Positions 7,434 through 16,071 of a stretch of DNA of 42,139 nt are shown piece after piece. Location of the stretch: contig JAPPMA010000086.1 of assembly GCA_028819295.1 (NCBI GenBank), positions 25,380-67,518 on the forward strand. Direction: 5' to 3'. The notes below the pieces were generated by a model that was not told the origin of the DNA, did no database searches, and saw nothing but the letters and a program-made list of their open reading frames with translations. Source of the DNA: a bacterium. GTDB taxonomy: Bacteria > Actinomycetota > Acidimicrobiia > Acidimicrobiales > Bin134. The stretch's first letter is position 1, and every line of letters starts with the position of its first letter. The position numbers and the translations under genes are program-made.

Positions 7434-8791
7434 CACAGGGATTCGATCAGCTTCTCGACCCGCTCGTCGTGGGCGCGGAACGGGTCTTTGCACAGAACGG
7501 TCCGCTGGGCCTGGTCGTTCAGCTTCAGATGCACCCAGTCAACGGTGTAGTCCCGCTTGCGCTCTTTGGCCCGGCGGATGAACTCACCCCGGAGCCGGGC
7601 CCGGGTGGTGGCCGGCGGATTCTCCACCGCATGGTTGATCTCAGCGTCCCCGCACATCCGCTCGGTCATGCCCCGGTTCTGCATCCGGTAGAAGAGGCTG
7701 CGCGACCGATTCACATCGTGGTACTGGAGGTCGAGCAGAGCCACCCGGGGATCGCTGAGAGCCAGGCCGTGGCGCTTCCGGTAGGCCTCGATGAGGTGGT
7801 GCTTCATCACCCAGTCGCATTCCCGGGTCAGATTGAGGGGGTCGGCGGCAATCTGGGTCAGGCAGTGCTCCCACATTTGCAGGGCCTGCTTCTCCTGGGG
7901 GTCGAGGTCGCGGCTGTCGGCGTATTTGAGGGCGCGGTCGAGGTATTCAGACTGGATCTCGAGGGCGCTGACCTCGCGGCCGCTGGCCAAGCGGATGCGG
8001 CGAGTGCAAGATTGGTCATGGCTGATCTCCCGTATGGCCCGGATGGGGTTGTCCAGCGTCATGTCGCGCAGCACCACCGACGGGTCTTCCAGCATCCGAA
8101 GCAGAATGCTGGTTGCCCCCGTCTTCAGGAACGTTGCGTACTCGCTCATATTGGAGTCGCCCACGATGACGTGAAGCCGCCGAAAGCGCTCGGCGTCGGC
8201 GTGGGGCTCATCACGGGTGTTGATGATCGGACGGGACCGGGTGGTCGCGCTCGAAACCCCCTCCCAGATGTGCTCGGCCCGCTGGCTTATGCAGTAGGTC
8301 GCCCCCCGGGCAGTCTGGAGCACCTTGCCCGCCCCGGCGTAGATCTGGCGGCTGACCAAAAAGGGGATCAACACCTCGGCGTACTCGGTGAAGTCGTCGC
8401 GCCGGCTCGTCAGGTAGTTCTCGTGGCAGCCGTAGCTGTTGCCGGCTGAATCGGTGTTGTTCTTGAACAAGTAGATGTCGCCCTGGATGCCCTCCTCCCG
8501 CAGCCGCAGCTCGGCGCTCTCGATGAGCGTTTCCAGGATGCGCTCGCCGGCCTTGTCGTGGGCCACCAAGTCGTACACCGAGTCGCACTCCGGCGTGGCG
8601 TACTCGGGGTGGGAGCCCACATCTAGGTACAGCCGGGCGCCGTTGACCAAGAACACGTTGCTGCTGCGGCCCCAAGACACCACCCGGCGGAACAGGTAGC
8701 GGGCCACCTCATCGGGGCTGAGCCGCCGGTGGCCCCGAAGCGCGCAGGTCACGCCGTACTCGTTCTCGATCCCGAAGATGCGCCGGTCCAT
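7433..8791 (-). CDS. pafA: Pup--protein ligase PafA
   Basis: Carboxylate-amine ligase that joins the C-terminal Glu of Pup to substrate lysines, marking them for the proteasome. 452 residues, full length. It has the glutamine-synthetase-like fold motifs: FGIENEYGV at the N-terminus, [38 protein letters not shown], and [33 protein letters not shown] rather than ETEFG, and the absence of the Dop loop insertion, separate it from the deamidase. The ATG at 8791 is the last of three copies of the same start sequence created by a 38-bp tandem duplication; the two upstream copies form frame-shifted mini-ORFs. Confidence 0.97.
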   Translation of the reverse strand: MDRRIFGIENEYGVTCALRGHRRLSPDEVARYLFRRVVSWGRSSNVFLVNGARLYLDVGSHPEYATPECDSVYDLVAHDKAGERILETLIESAELRLREEGIQGDIYLFKNNTDSAGNSYGCHENYLTSRRDDFTEYAEVLIPFLVSRQIYAGAGKVLQTARGATYCISQRAEHIWEGVSSATTRSRPIINTRDEPHADAERFRRLHVIVGDSNMSEYATFLKTGATSILLRMLEDPSVVLRDMTLDNPIRAIREISHDQSCTRRIRLASGREVSALEIQSEYLDRALKYADSRDLDPQEKQALQMWEHCLTQIAADPLNLTRECDWVMKHHLIEAYRKRHGLALSDPRVALLDLQYHDVNRSRSLFYRMQNRGMTERMCGDAEINHAVENPPATTRARLRGEFIRRAKERKRDYTVDWVHLKLNDQAQRTVLCKDPFRAHDERVEKLIESL

Positions 8792-8870
8792 CAGTATTGG
8801 CTCTCGATCCCGAAGATGCGCCGGTCCATCAGTATTGGCTCTCGATCCCGAAGATGCGCCGGTCCATCAG
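8765..8870. repeat. 38-bp tandem repeat, 2.8 copies, spanning the pafA start
   Basis: Two perfect 38-bp copies (8765-8802, 8803-8840) are followed by a third of 30 bp (8841-8870). Each contains a reverse-strand copy of the pafA start, ATG plus eight codons (MDRRIFGIE). The last 8 bases of the unit differ from the true pafA sequence. A 38-bp unit shifts the frame in each copy. An assembly artefact is possible, but nothing in the sequence suggests one. Confidence 0.95.
8791..8867 (-). promoter_or_regulatory. Two tandem 12-residue mini-ORFs upstream of pafA, coupled by TGATG
   Basis: Mini-ORF 1 starts at ATG 8867 and mini-ORF 2 at ATG 8829. Each reads [12 protein letters not shown] and stops at TGA, whose final A begins the next ATG. 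The prcA stop overlaps the first mini-ORF start, and the second mini-ORF stop overlaps the pafA ATG at 8791. The chain is prcA, mini-ORF, mini-ORF, pafA, with a one-base TGATG overlap at each of three joints. This would need repeated termination and restart to reach pafA. The structure is directly visible; an effect on PafA dosage is inferred. Confidence 0.65.
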
Positions 8871-9544
8871 TCGAGAAGCCCGGCCAACTCGTCGCCCTCG
8901 ATCCTCTGGAACGCCCTCCGGCCGGTCTCGCGCACCAGGATGGCCACCTCGAGGTCGCCGGCTTCCAGGGTTCGCTCCTGACCGCTCAGCGCGACCGAGC
9001 AAGCCTTGACCGCATCGCCCACCTCCCAGCCTCCGTCGTAGGTCTGGCCCAGCCGCTCGGCAATGGAGTCAGCCTCGCCTCCCAGCACGGTGTAGCCGGA
9101 TTCATCGTTGACGGTGCCGTCGTAGAGCACGTGGAACATCTGGTCTCCACCGGGCTCAGAGCCCACTTCTGCCACCAGGATCTCCACCTCCATCGGCTTC
9201 ATCTCGTGGGTGAAGGTCTGGCCCAGCACCTGGGCGTATTGGTTGGCCAGGCTCCGGGCGTCCACGTCCTCGCGGCTGTAGGTGTAGCCCTTGAGGTCGG
9301 CATGGCGCACGCCGGCGATGCGGAGCTGGTCGAACTCGTTGTAGCGCCCGACGCCGGCGAACGCGATGCGGTCATAGATCTCGCTCACCTTTCGCAGGGT
9401 GTTGGACTGGTTCTCCGCGCAGATCAAGATGCCGTCGCTGATGCTGAGCGCGGCCAGAGCCCGGCCCCGGGCTATTCCCTTGCGGGCGAAGTCGGCCCGA
9501 TCCTTCATGAGCTGCTCCGGGGCGACGTAGAAGGGCATGGTCAT
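8867..9544 (-). CDS. prcA: Proteasome subunit alpha PrcA
   Basis: Non-catalytic outer-ring subunit of the bacterial 20S proteasome. 225 residues. The gating N-terminus MTMPFYVAPEQLMKDRADFARKG corresponds to the usual SPEQxMRERSELARKGIARG motif, and GRYNEFDQLRIAGVRHADLKGYTYSREDV is typical. It ends in GLLD, shorter than the mycobacterial tail. The start at ATG 9544 overlaps the prcB stop (ATGA). ATG 9538 (MPFY) is an alternative. The stop forms TGATG with the first mini-ORF before pafA. Confidence 0.95.
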   Translation of the reverse strand: MTMPFYVAPEQLMKDRADFARKGIARGRALAALSISDGILICAENQSNTLRKVSEIYDRIAFAGVGRYNEFDQLRIAGVRHADLKGYTYSREDVDARSLANQYAQVLGQTFTHEMKPMEVEILVAEVGSEPGGDQMFHVLYDGTVNDESGYTVLGGEADSIAERLGQTYDGGWEVGDAVKACSVALSGQERTLEAGDLEVAILVRETGRRAFQRIEGDELAGLLD

Positions 9545-10341
9545 GCGGAATCACCCCCAGCGGCCTCCAAGCTGGCCAGCAGACCGCGGAACCGGGCTTC
9601 CACGTCGGCTTCGCCCACCCGCTCGAAACCCTGGGCGCCGATTACTGCCACCACCGGGTAGATGCCCCGCACCAGATCGGGGCCCCCGGTGGCGGAGTCC
9701 TCCTCGGCGGTGCGGAACAGGGCCGACACCGCCAGATCGATCATGGCATCGGCATCGGCATCGGGCCGGTATCCCAGTTTGATGACCGTTCCGGCGTGAA
9801 GGCTCCCCGAGCCTCCCACCGCATACTCCCGGTCCTCGTAGCGGCCCCCGGTCAAGTCGTATTGGAACAGCCGACCGGTTTCGCGGGATCTGTCGTAGCC
9901 GGCGAACAGCGGGACCACGGCGAACCCCTGCATTGCGGCCGGGAGGTTGTTCCGAACCATCATGCCTAGCTGGTTGGCCTTGCCGTCCAGACTGAGGGCC
10001 TTGCCCTCCACTTTCTCGTAGTGCTCGAGCTGCAATTGGAACAGCCGCACCATCTCCATGGCCGGACCGGCAGCACCGGCGATGGCCACCCCGGAGAAGC
10101 GGTCGGCGGGGAACACCTTCTCGATGGTCCGGTGGCTGATGAGGTGCCCGGCGGTGGCCCGCCGGTCGCCGGCCATCACCACTCCCTGCCGACAGCGAAT
10201 GGCGACCACCGTGGTGGCATGGGCTATGGCCGTGTCGGCCGCCGCGACGTCGGGCATCGGCGGCGTGAGTCCAGACGAGCGCAGCAACGCGGCAAAGTTG
10301 GGGCCAGGGTCGCCCCCGGCTTCAAAGAGGGGCAGCGTCAC
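9541..10341 (-). CDS. prcB: Proteasome subunit beta PrcB (with propeptide)
   Basis: Catalytic subunit of the 20S proteasome, 266 residues. An N-terminal propeptide of about 42 residues precedes the autocleavage site, leaving Thr43 (in HATTVVA) as the N-terminal nucleophile. GDRRAT (with the conserved Asp and Arg) and the Lys of IEKVF supply the rest of the active site. The SGVAIAGAAGPAMEMVRLFQLQLEHYEK and YAVGGSGSLHA segments are typical. It begins 15 bp after pup and overlaps prcA by 4 bp, as in actinobacterial pup-prcB-prcA operons. Confidence 0.96.
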   Translation of the reverse strand: MTLPLFEAGGDPGPNFAALLRSSGLTPPMPDVAAADTAIAHATTVVAIRCRQGVVMAGDRRATAGHLISHRTIEKVFPADRFSGVAIAGAAGPAMEMVRLFQLQLEHYEKVEGKALSLDGKANQLGMMVRNNLPAAMQGFAVVPLFAGYDRSRETGRLFQYDLTGGRYEDREYAVGGSGSLHAGTVIKLGYRPDADADAMIDLAVSALFRTAEEDSATGGPDLVRGIYPVVAVIGAQGFERVGEADVEARFRGLLASLEAAGGDSA

Positions 10342-10356
10342 GTTGGCAGACTACCG

Positions 10357-10551
10357 CTACTGGCCGCCCTTTTGGATATAGGACTTCACAAAGTCCTCGG
10401 CGTTGGATTCCAGGACCTCGTCGATCTCGTCCAGCAGCTCGTCGAGCTCGGCCTTCAGATCCTCGCCCTGTGCTGAGACTGCCGGGGCGTCTTCGACATC
10501 GGTCTGCTCCCGCTGAGGTGCGGGCTTTTTGATTTGCTCTCTTTCCGCCAT
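10357..10551 (-). CDS. pup: Prokaryotic ubiquitin-like protein Pup
   Basis: 64-residue largely disordered modifier with a helix-forming acidic middle (GEDLKAELDELLDEIDEVLESNAEDFVKSYIQ) that binds the Mpa coiled coils. The C-terminus is KGGQ, so Dop must deamidate the final Gln to Glu before PafA can ligate it. A Lys-containing C-terminal segment (FVKSYIQKGGQ) is conserved as in other Pups. It lies between dop and prcB on the same strand. The 93 bp between pup and dop contain no other gene. Confidence 0.97.
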   Translation of the reverse strand: MAEREQIKKPAPQREQTDVEDAPAVSAQGEDLKAELDELLDEIDEVLESNAEDFVKSYIQKGGQ

Positions 10552-10644
10552 CTCTTCCCCTCATGGGTGGGTGCGTGCCGATCACGATATCGCACTGGCC
10601 CCGATGCGAGGACAACCCGAGGTGGAGCGGGTTGGAGGGACGTG

Positions 10645-12168
10645 CTAGCGCGAGCCCGCTTCTCCCAAGCGCTTCAGCAGATCGGCGGCGGTGTCGCAGC
10701 TGGCCAGGAGGTCGCGGACATGGCCGCACGTCCCCTTGGCCGGTTCCATCATGGGCACGCGCCGGAGCGGCTCGTCGCCCACGTCGAACACGATCGAGTC
10801 CCAGTTGGCGGCCACGATGCTGGGGGCCCACCGCTTGAGGCACTGGCCCCGGAAGTAGGCCCGAGTGTCTGACGGCGGCTCGGAGATGGCCGCTCGGGCC
10901 TCCTCGACCGACACCAGGGCCTCCAAACCCGCCCGGGTGGCCACCGATCGCTCAGGGCGCAAGTCGTGGTACTGGAGATCGAGCGCGGCCAGGCGGGCAT
11001 CGTCGGGCCGCAGGCCGTGGCGCTGGGCCAAGCCCTGGATCAGCCGGTACTTGGCCACCCAGTCGAGCTGGCGGGCCAGGGTCATGGGGTCGGTCTCCAA
11101 ACCGGCCAGAACCTGCTCCCACCGGTCGATCACCATGTCGCCCACCGGGCCGCCCACCGCGTCGAGCCCGTGGCTGTCGGCGTATTTCCGAGCCTGGTCC
11201 AACAGGTCCCACTGGATCTCCAGCGCGGTGGCGGTGGTTCCGTCGGCCAGCTCCAGGGTCTTGGCCAGGCTCAGGTCGTAGGACACCTGCCGCATGGCCG
11301 GCACCGGCGCCCGGAAGCGGAACTCCCGGGGCAAGAAGTTGTCCTCCAGCATGGCCAAGACGATGGCGGTGGTCCCCACCTTGAGGAAGGTGGCCACTTC
11401 CGACATGTTGGCGTCCCCGGTGATGACGTGCAGACGGCGATAGAGCCGGGCGTCGGCGTGGGGCTCGTCCCGGGTGTTGATGATCGGCCGCTTGAGCGTG
11501 GTCTCCAGGCCCACCTCCTCCTCGAAGAAGTCCGCCCGCTGGGTGATCTGAAACGGCACCTCCGCGGTGGTGAGGCCAGGGGCCTCGGAGCCAACTTTGC
11601 CCGAGCCGGTGAAGATCTGGCGGGTCACCAGGTGGGCGGTGGCGTGGACCACGATGTGGGAGAAGGGGGTGGTGCGGGCCATGAGGTAGTTCTCGTGGCA
11701 TCCGTAGCTGTTGCCCTTGCCGTCGGAGTTGTTCTTGTACACCACCAACTCCTGGCCGTGGGGCAACACCCGAGCGGCCGACTCCATGGAGCGAATCAGA
11801 ATCAGCTCGGCCGCCTTGTCGTAACGGGTTGCATCCAGGGCGTTGCTGCACTCGGGGGCGGACAGCTCGGGGTGGGCGTGGTCCACGTAGTAGCGGGCGC
11901 CGTTGGTGAGCACGGCGTTCACGAGGTGGGTCTCGATCTCCGGGGCCAGCGATCCCAGGGGGGCGATGCCCCGGATGTCGTTGCCGGGCATCTCGTCTTC
12001 GAAGTCCCAGGACACCCCGGTTGCCGGCCCTCCCTCGCCGGTGCGCTCCACTTCTGACAGATAGGAGTTGATGAGCAGCGACGAGGCGGTGATCGGGTTG
12101 GAGTCGTCGGCGCCGGTATGCGCGATTCCGAACTCGGTCTCGATGCCGCAGATCTTGGGAACCGCCAT
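10645..12168 (-). CDS. dop: Pup deamidase/depupylase Dop
   Basis: Deamidates the C-terminal Gln of Pup and can remove Pup from substrates; paralogue of PafA. 507 residues from ATG 12168 (MAVPKICGIETEFGI). The open frame extends 14 codons further upstream without conservation. Dop hallmarks are GIETEFGI, the inserted Dop loop with [47 protein letters not shown], and [28 protein letters not shown]. The start lies 48 bp after the mpa stop. It forms part of the same minus-strand run as mpa and pup. Confidence 0.96.
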   Translation of the reverse strand: MAVPKICGIETEFGIAHTGADDSNPITASSLLINSYLSEVERTGEGGPATGVSWDFEDEMPGNDIRGIAPLGSLAPEIETHLVNAVLTNGARYYVDHAHPELSAPECSNALDATRYDKAAELILIRSMESAARVLPHGQELVVYKNNSDGKGNSYGCHENYLMARTTPFSHIVVHATAHLVTRQIFTGSGKVGSEAPGLTTAEVPFQITQRADFFEEEVGLETTLKRPIINTRDEPHADARLYRRLHVITGDANMSEVATFLKVGTTAIVLAMLEDNFLPREFRFRAPVPAMRQVSYDLSLAKTLELADGTTATALEIQWDLLDQARKYADSHGLDAVGGPVGDMVIDRWEQVLAGLETDPMTLARQLDWVAKYRLIQGLAQRHGLRPDDARLAALDLQYHDLRPERSVATRAGLEALVSVEEARAAISEPPSDTRAYFRGQCLKRWAPSIVAANWDSIVFDVGDEPLRRVPMMEPAKGTCGHVRDLLASCDTAADLLKRLGEAGSR

Positions 12169-12215
12169 GGCAGGCACGCTAGTTGAGTCGGGCGGCGAGA
12201 CTGGCAGCAATCGGG

Positions 12216-13985
12216 CTACAGGTATTGGCCGGGGCCGACCCCTTCGATGGAGCGCCCGCCCAGGTTCGCCTCCTCGCTGGACAAAAGCGTGCGGACGAAC
12301 ACGATCCGCTCCCCCTTCTTGCCCGATATCTTCGCCCAGTCGTCGGGGTTCGTGGTGTTGGGCAGATCCTCGTGCTCCCGGTACTCCTGGTACACCGAAT
12401 CCAAGAGGTCGTTGATGTGGATGCCCGGCGCACCTCCGGCAATGGAGCGCTTGATGGCCAGCTTCTTGGCCCGCCGCACCACGTTCTCGATCATGGCGCC
12501 GGAGGCGAAGTCCTTGAAGTACATGACCTCTTTGTCGCCGTTCTGGTAGGTGACCTCCAAGAACTGGTTGCGCTCCTCCTCCAGGAACATCTCGACCACG
12601 GTCTGCTCGATCATGGCCTGGATCGCCTTGTCCGGGTCTCCCCCGCCCAGCCCCTCCACCATCTCGGCGGCGATGGGCACCTCGGCGGTGAGATAGCGGG
12701 CGAAGATGGCGCCGGCGGCGTCGGCGTCGGGACGCTGGATCTTGATCTTCACGTCCAGGCGCCCGGGCCTCAAGATGGCGGGATCGATGAGGTCCTCCCG
12801 GTTGGATGCGCCGATCACGATCACGTTGCGCAGCGCCTCCACCCCGTCGATCTCGGCGAGGAGCTGGGGGACCACAGTGGACTCCATGTCGGAGCTGATG
12901 CCGGTGCCCCGAGTGCGGAACAGCGATTCCATCTCATCGAAGAACACGATGACCGGCCAACCCTCCGCCGACTTCTCCCGGGCCCGCTGGAACACCAGCC
13001 GGATCTGGCGCTCGGTCTCGCCGACGTACTTGTTCAAGAGCTCAGGGCCCTTGATGTTGAAGAAGTAGGAGCGGGCCTCTCGATCGGAGTTCATCTCGGC
13101 GACCTTGCCGGCCAGGGAGTTGGCCACTGCCTTGGCGATCAGGGTCTTGCCGCAGCCGGGCGGGCCGTACAACAGGATGCCCTTGGGGGCGGGAAGCTGG
13201 TACTCGGCGAACAGCTCCTGGTGGATGAAGGGCAGCTCCACCGCGTCGGTGATCTGCTCGATCTGCACATCGAGTCCCCCGACCTGCTCGTAGGTGACGT
13301 CGGGCACCTCCTCCAGCACCAGATCTTCCACCTCGGGCCGGGGCAGGCGTTCGACGAGCAGTCCCGAGCGGGAGTCCATCAGCGCGGTGTCGCCGCTGTT
13401 CAGCGGCTGGTCGATCAGCTCGGTGGCCAACTCCACCACGCGCTCCTCGTCGGCCCGCCCGACGATGATCGCCCGTCGGCCACAGCTCAGCACCTCTTTG
13501 ACGGTCACCACCTCGCCGGTGCCGTCGCCCACCCGCGACAGCACCACGTTCAGCGACTCGTTCAAGACCACCTCTTGGCCTCGGCGCAGCCCGTCGACCG
13601 CGATCTCCGGATGCAGCGCCACCCGCATCTTGCGCCCCCCGGAGAACACGTCCACCGTGCCGTCGTCGTTCAGGTCCAAGAAGGTTCCGTACGCCGATGG
13701 CGGTTGGGTGAGCTTGTCCACTTCGTCGCGCAGGGCGGAGATGTGCTCGCGGGCCTCGCGCAGGGTATAGGTGAGCTTCTCGTTCTGGGAGACGGCCTTG
13801 GCCAGCTGTCCCTTGGTTTCCAGCAGCCGCTCTTCCAGGGTGCGGACTCGTTTGGGGGCGTCTTGAAGCCGTTGGCGGAGCACCGCCATCTCCTTCTCCA
13901 GCGCTGCCACCTGATCGGCCGGCGAAATCTCCTCGGGCTCCTCGGGCGTGATTCCCGCCTCCCCCGCTGCGTCGGCGTCTGCCAT
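12216..13985 (-). CDS. mpa: Proteasome-associated AAA+ ATPase Mpa/ARC
   Basis: Hexameric unfoldase that binds Pup through its N-terminal coiled coil and threads substrates into the proteasome. 589 residues: coiled coil about 25-93, two OB domains about 95-225, Walker A GPPGCGKT (274-281), pore-loop region YVG (321-323), Walker B VIVFFDE (346-352). The C-terminus GQYL is the proteasome-docking motif that opens the PrcA gate. The region from residue 465 to 500 contains the insert typical of ARC proteins. First gene of the minus-strand Pup-proteasome run; divergent from the ferredoxin gene across a 197-bp gap that must carry both promoters. Confidence 0.97.
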   Translation of the reverse strand: MADADAAGEAGITPEEPEEISPADQVAALEKEMAVLRQRLQDAPKRVRTLEERLLETKGQLAKAVSQNEKLTYTLREAREHISALRDEVDKLTQPPSAYGTFLDLNDDGTVDVFSGGRKMRVALHPEIAVDGLRRGQEVVLNESLNVVLSRVGDGTGEVVTVKEVLSCGRRAIIVGRADEERVVELATELIDQPLNSGDTALMDSRSGLLVERLPRPEVEDLVLEEVPDVTYEQVGGLDVQIEQITDAVELPFIHQELFAEYQLPAPKGILLYGPPGCGKTLIAKAVANSLAGKVAEMNSDREARSYFFNIKGPELLNKYVGETERQIRLVFQRAREKSAEGWPVIVFFDEMESLFRTRGTGISSDMESTVVPQLLAEIDGVEALRNVIVIGASNREDLIDPAILRPGRLDVKIKIQRPDADAAGAIFARYLTAEVPIAAEMVEGLGGGDPDKAIQAMIEQTVVEMFLEEERNQFLEVTYQNGDKEVMYFKDFASGAMIENVVRRAKKLAIKRSIAGGAPGIHINDLLDSVYQEYREHEDLPNTTNPDDWAKISGKKGERIVFVRTLLSSEEANLGGRSIEGVGPGQYL

Positions 13986-14182
13986 ACCAGCCCGACTTTA
14001 CACGCCTCTGACGGTATTGCGGACACAAGCACGGGCAGGCGCTCGCCGAATGCTGAGTCTCGCGATCCGATGAATGCCCACTGTCTATACGAGATCGGCT
14101 CCTTGTCGGCTACACTGGGGGCGAACCCAGCGTCTACCATGTTTGCGATTCGCTGACCGTCAACGAAAGGGCCACTGCACCG

Positions 14183-14422
14183 ATGCAAATGAAGGTCTGG
14201 ATCGATCAAGATCTCTGCACTGGTGACGGTCTCTGTGAAGAGATCGCCCCCGATGTCTTCACCCTGCTTGACGATGGTCTCGCCTACGTGAAAGAAGGCG
14301 ACAAGGTTTTCAGCGAGCCGGGCGGAGTCGAGGGCCTCGCCATTGTGCCTGAGGGACAGGAAGAGGCCACCATCGAATCGGCCGAGGAATGCCCTGGAGA
14401 GTGCATCTTCATCGAGGTTTGA
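14183..14422 (+). CDS. Small ferredoxin with Cys-x2-Asp cluster motif
   Basis: 79-residue single-cluster ferredoxin. Candidate ligands are C12, D15, C18 and C70 (CxxDxxC, then CP); C74 is an additional cysteine. The Asp in the second ligand position is known from ferredoxins that hold a [3Fe-4S] or an Asp-ligated [4Fe-4S] cluster. The sequence CTGDGLCEEIAPDVF also resembles the small ferredoxins that serve cytochromes P450. No P450 or obvious partner is present nearby. A purine stretch (gaaaggg) lies about 13 bases upstream of the ATG. It is divergent from mpa and convergent with trmI. Confidence 0.9.
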   Translation: MQMKVWIDQDLCTGDGLCEEIAPDVFTLLDDGLAYVKEGDKVFSEPGGVEGLAIVPEGQEEATIESAEECPGECIFIEV

Positions 14423-14437
14423 GCTTCGCCCGCTGGC

Positions 14438-14506
14438 CTCTGCCGCTATTCGGCGAGCTTGCGGGCAGCCAAGCACTCTGCCGCTATTCGGCGAGCTTGC
14501 GGGCAG
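14438..14506. repeat. 31-bp direct repeat (period 38) duplicating the trmI 3' end
   Basis: Identical 31-bp copies at 14438-14468 and 14476-14506. The second contains the final codons and stop of trmI (ARKLAE then TAG on the minus strand); the first repeats them just past the real stop. Spacing is 38 bp. Confidence 0.95.
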
Positions 14507-15257
14507 TGGTCACAAACCCGGTGTGGCCCACCATTCGGTGCTCAGGCCGGACGGCGTCGCCTTTGATGTGCCAGCCGCGGTGCAGTATCTCCACCGTGGA
14601 CGTCGCGGCCCAGGGTCCGGCCTCGCAGGCTTCGCGCAGTTGCACGGCCTGGATGATGCTCGGGGTGTAGGCCACCAGGATTCCGCCCGGATGCAGCGAA
14701 GCGGCCGCGTGGGGAACCACCCGCCAAGGCTCGGGCAAGTCCAGCACAACCCGGTCCAACTCTTCGGCGTCGATTCCCTGGTAGCAGTCTCTGACCTCCA
14801 CCTGGAAGCGATCAGCAGCCTCTGAGCCGAGAAAGCCGGTGACGTTCTCGACGGCCTGCTGGGCAAAGTCGTCTCTGATCTCATAGCCCACCACCACTGC
14901 TCCCGCTCTCAGCAGGCACAGCGACAGCGCCCCCGACCCCACTCCCGATTCCAACACCCGGGCGCCGGGGGACACATCGGCGTGCATCAAGATGGCCGCG
15001 CTGTCCTTGGGGTACACAACCTGTGCTCCCCGGGGCATCTTCAGCACATAATCGTGGAGGGTGGGGCGCCACACGGTCAGCTCCGCGTTGCGGGATGTGC
15101 GCACCCGCGTTCCCTCAGTGCCGCCGATCAAAGCGTCGTGGGACACCGACCCCGCATGGGTGTGGAATCGACCCCCCTCGACCAGCTTCACGAGATAGCG
15201 GCGACCCTTCCGGTCGGTGAGCAGCACCAGCTCGCCGGCTTGGAGCCCCCGGCTCAC
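14484..15257 (-). CDS. trmI: tRNA (adenine-N1)-methyltransferase TrmI (m1A58)
   Basis: SAM-dependent enzyme methylating A58 in the T-loop of tRNAs. 257 residues from GTG 15257, which overlaps the stop of the preceding small gene by 4 bp (GTGA); a longer frame upstream is unconserved. The N-terminal domain has LVLLTDRKGRRYLVKL. The linker has DYVLKMPRGAQVVYPKD, and the Rossmann motif I is VLESGVGSGALSLCLLRA. DRVVLDLPEPW is motif IV. TrmI is also found next to mpa in mycobacteria, supporting conserved synteny. Its 3' end is duplicated (31-bp repeat). Confidence 0.93.
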   Translation of the reverse strand: MSRGLQAGELVLLTDRKGRRYLVKLVEGGRFHTHAGSVSHDALIGGTEGTRVRTSRNAELTVWRPTLHDYVLKMPRGAQVVYPKDSAAILMHADVSPGARVLESGVGSGALSLCLLRAGAVVVGYEIRDDFAQQAVENVTGFLGSEAADRFQVEVRDCYQGIDAEELDRVVLDLPEPWRVVPHAAASLHPGGILVAYTPSIIQAVQLREACEAGPWAATSTVEILHRGWHIKGDAVRPEHRMVGHTGFVTTARKLAE

Positions 15258-15466
15258 TTTTTGTTGTCGGGCAAATGAGAGACGAGCAGGCTCTCGCCGG
15301 GCCGCAATTCCTGCGACAGCACCTTCCGCAGCTGGCGGGTGCTGGCCATCCGGCGCAAGAGTCGGATCCCCCAAACCGCCCCGCCCAAGACGAGCCATCC
15401 CCGGCTCCCGCCCACCACGCCGCGTCTGATGGCCTGTCGGCGCAGGTACCCCAGAGGATCCGGCAT
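15254..15466 (-). CDS. Small basic membrane-associated protein, unknown
   Basis: 70 residues from ATG 15466. It starts 4 bases after the stop of the preceding gene and ends overlapping the trmI start, so it is part of a tightly coupled set. A short hydrophobic segment (GWLVLGGAVWGIRLL, about residues 23-37) is flanked by arginines, followed by a basic helix and the segment LRPGESLLVSHLP. No family was recognised. Coupling to trmI is visible; a functional link is not. Confidence 0.7.
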   Translation of the reverse strand: MPDPLGYLRRQAIRRGVVGGSRGWLVLGGAVWGIRLLRRMASTRQLRKVLSQELRPGESLLVSHLPDNKK

Positions 15467-15470
15467 CCGA

Positions 15471-15692
15471 TCAGACCCGGCGGACTTCGACCACGGTCCG
15501 ACTGGCCCTCCCGCGGCGGCGCCCCAGCATGAAGGCCAGCGCAACCAGAGCGGCCAGTATCACGATGCCCCCGGACAACGCCGGCGCGCGGGCCGCCTCT
15601 GCGGTTCCGTCCAGGCTGCGCTTGAGCTCCTCGAACTTGGCTTGGATGTCGTTCTTGCTGATTGCCTCGCGGCCCAAGTCCGGATCGCTCAC
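15471..15692 (-). CDS. Small single-span membrane protein, unknown
   Basis: 73 residues from GTG 15692, overlapping the previous stop (GTGA). The N-terminal half is a charged helix (NDIQAKFEELKRSLDGT), then one membrane span (about residues 43-57, IVILAALVALAFMLG) and an Arg-rich tail. This architecture resembles the small DUF3618-type proteins that accompany holin-like genes in actinobacteria, but the family assignment is uncertain. Confidence 0.72.
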   Translation of the reverse strand: MSDPDLGREAISKNDIQAKFEELKRSLDGTAEAARAPALSGGIVILAALVALAFMLGRRRGRASRTVVEVRRV

Positions 15693-16030
15693 GAGCGGTC
15701 TCCTCTCGACGATTGGCTTCTGAGCGCGAACACGCCCGCCAGAGCGACCAGCAATCCCACCAGCACCACCACGTAGGGCAGGGCGCTCATGTTGCCGTCG
15801 AACACCCCAGAGGCCTCGGTCTGAAGCAGGCGCAATCCGGCGATGGCCAAGAAGACCACCCCGATGCCGATGCTCAGCGCGCCGAGCACGCCGAGCTTCA
15901 GTGTCTTGCCCAGCTGGGTGAGCGGCGTGACGATCTCCTGTCGGCCATAGCCAACGAGCAGCGCCTTCAACTCGGACAGCACGACGTTGGGCGAATTCCC
16001 CTTTTGGGCGGCTTGTGAACGTTTGGGCAT
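15689..16030 (-). CDS. Holin-like membrane protein (Phage_holin_3_6 / Holin-X type)
   Basis: 113 residues from ATG 16030; GGAGGAGG lies 3-4 bases upstream, favouring this over an upstream ATG at 16045. A cytoplasmic N-terminal helix (VVLSELKALLVGYGRQEIVTPLTQLGK) precedes two membrane spans (about 49-70 and 85-105), matching the layout of the putative actinobacterial holin-X family. These are common non-phage membrane proteins of unknown role. First of three coupled small genes ending at trmI. Confidence 0.78.
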   Translation of the reverse strand: MPKRSQAAQKGNSPNVVLSELKALLVGYGRQEIVTPLTQLGKTLKLGVLGALSIGIGVVFLAIAGLRLLQTEASGVFDGNMSALPYVVVLVGLLVALAGVFALRSQSSRGDRS

Positions 16031-16071
16031 GGCCTCCTCCTGCAATCGGCCAGCCTACTCCGGCTGGTCTT

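Noticed and set aside
7265..8449. 394-residue plus frame opposite pafA
   Set aside because: Antisense to a strongly conserved gene, no family motifs.
8765..8870. CRISPR-like array
   Set aside because: The repeats are directly adjacent without spacers, contain the pafA start, and no cas genes are present.
12183..14156. 657-residue open frame on the plus strand opposite mpa
   Set aside because: It is antisense to the well-conserved mpa, has repetitive His/Leu/Gly composition typical of GC-rich shadow frames, and matches no family.
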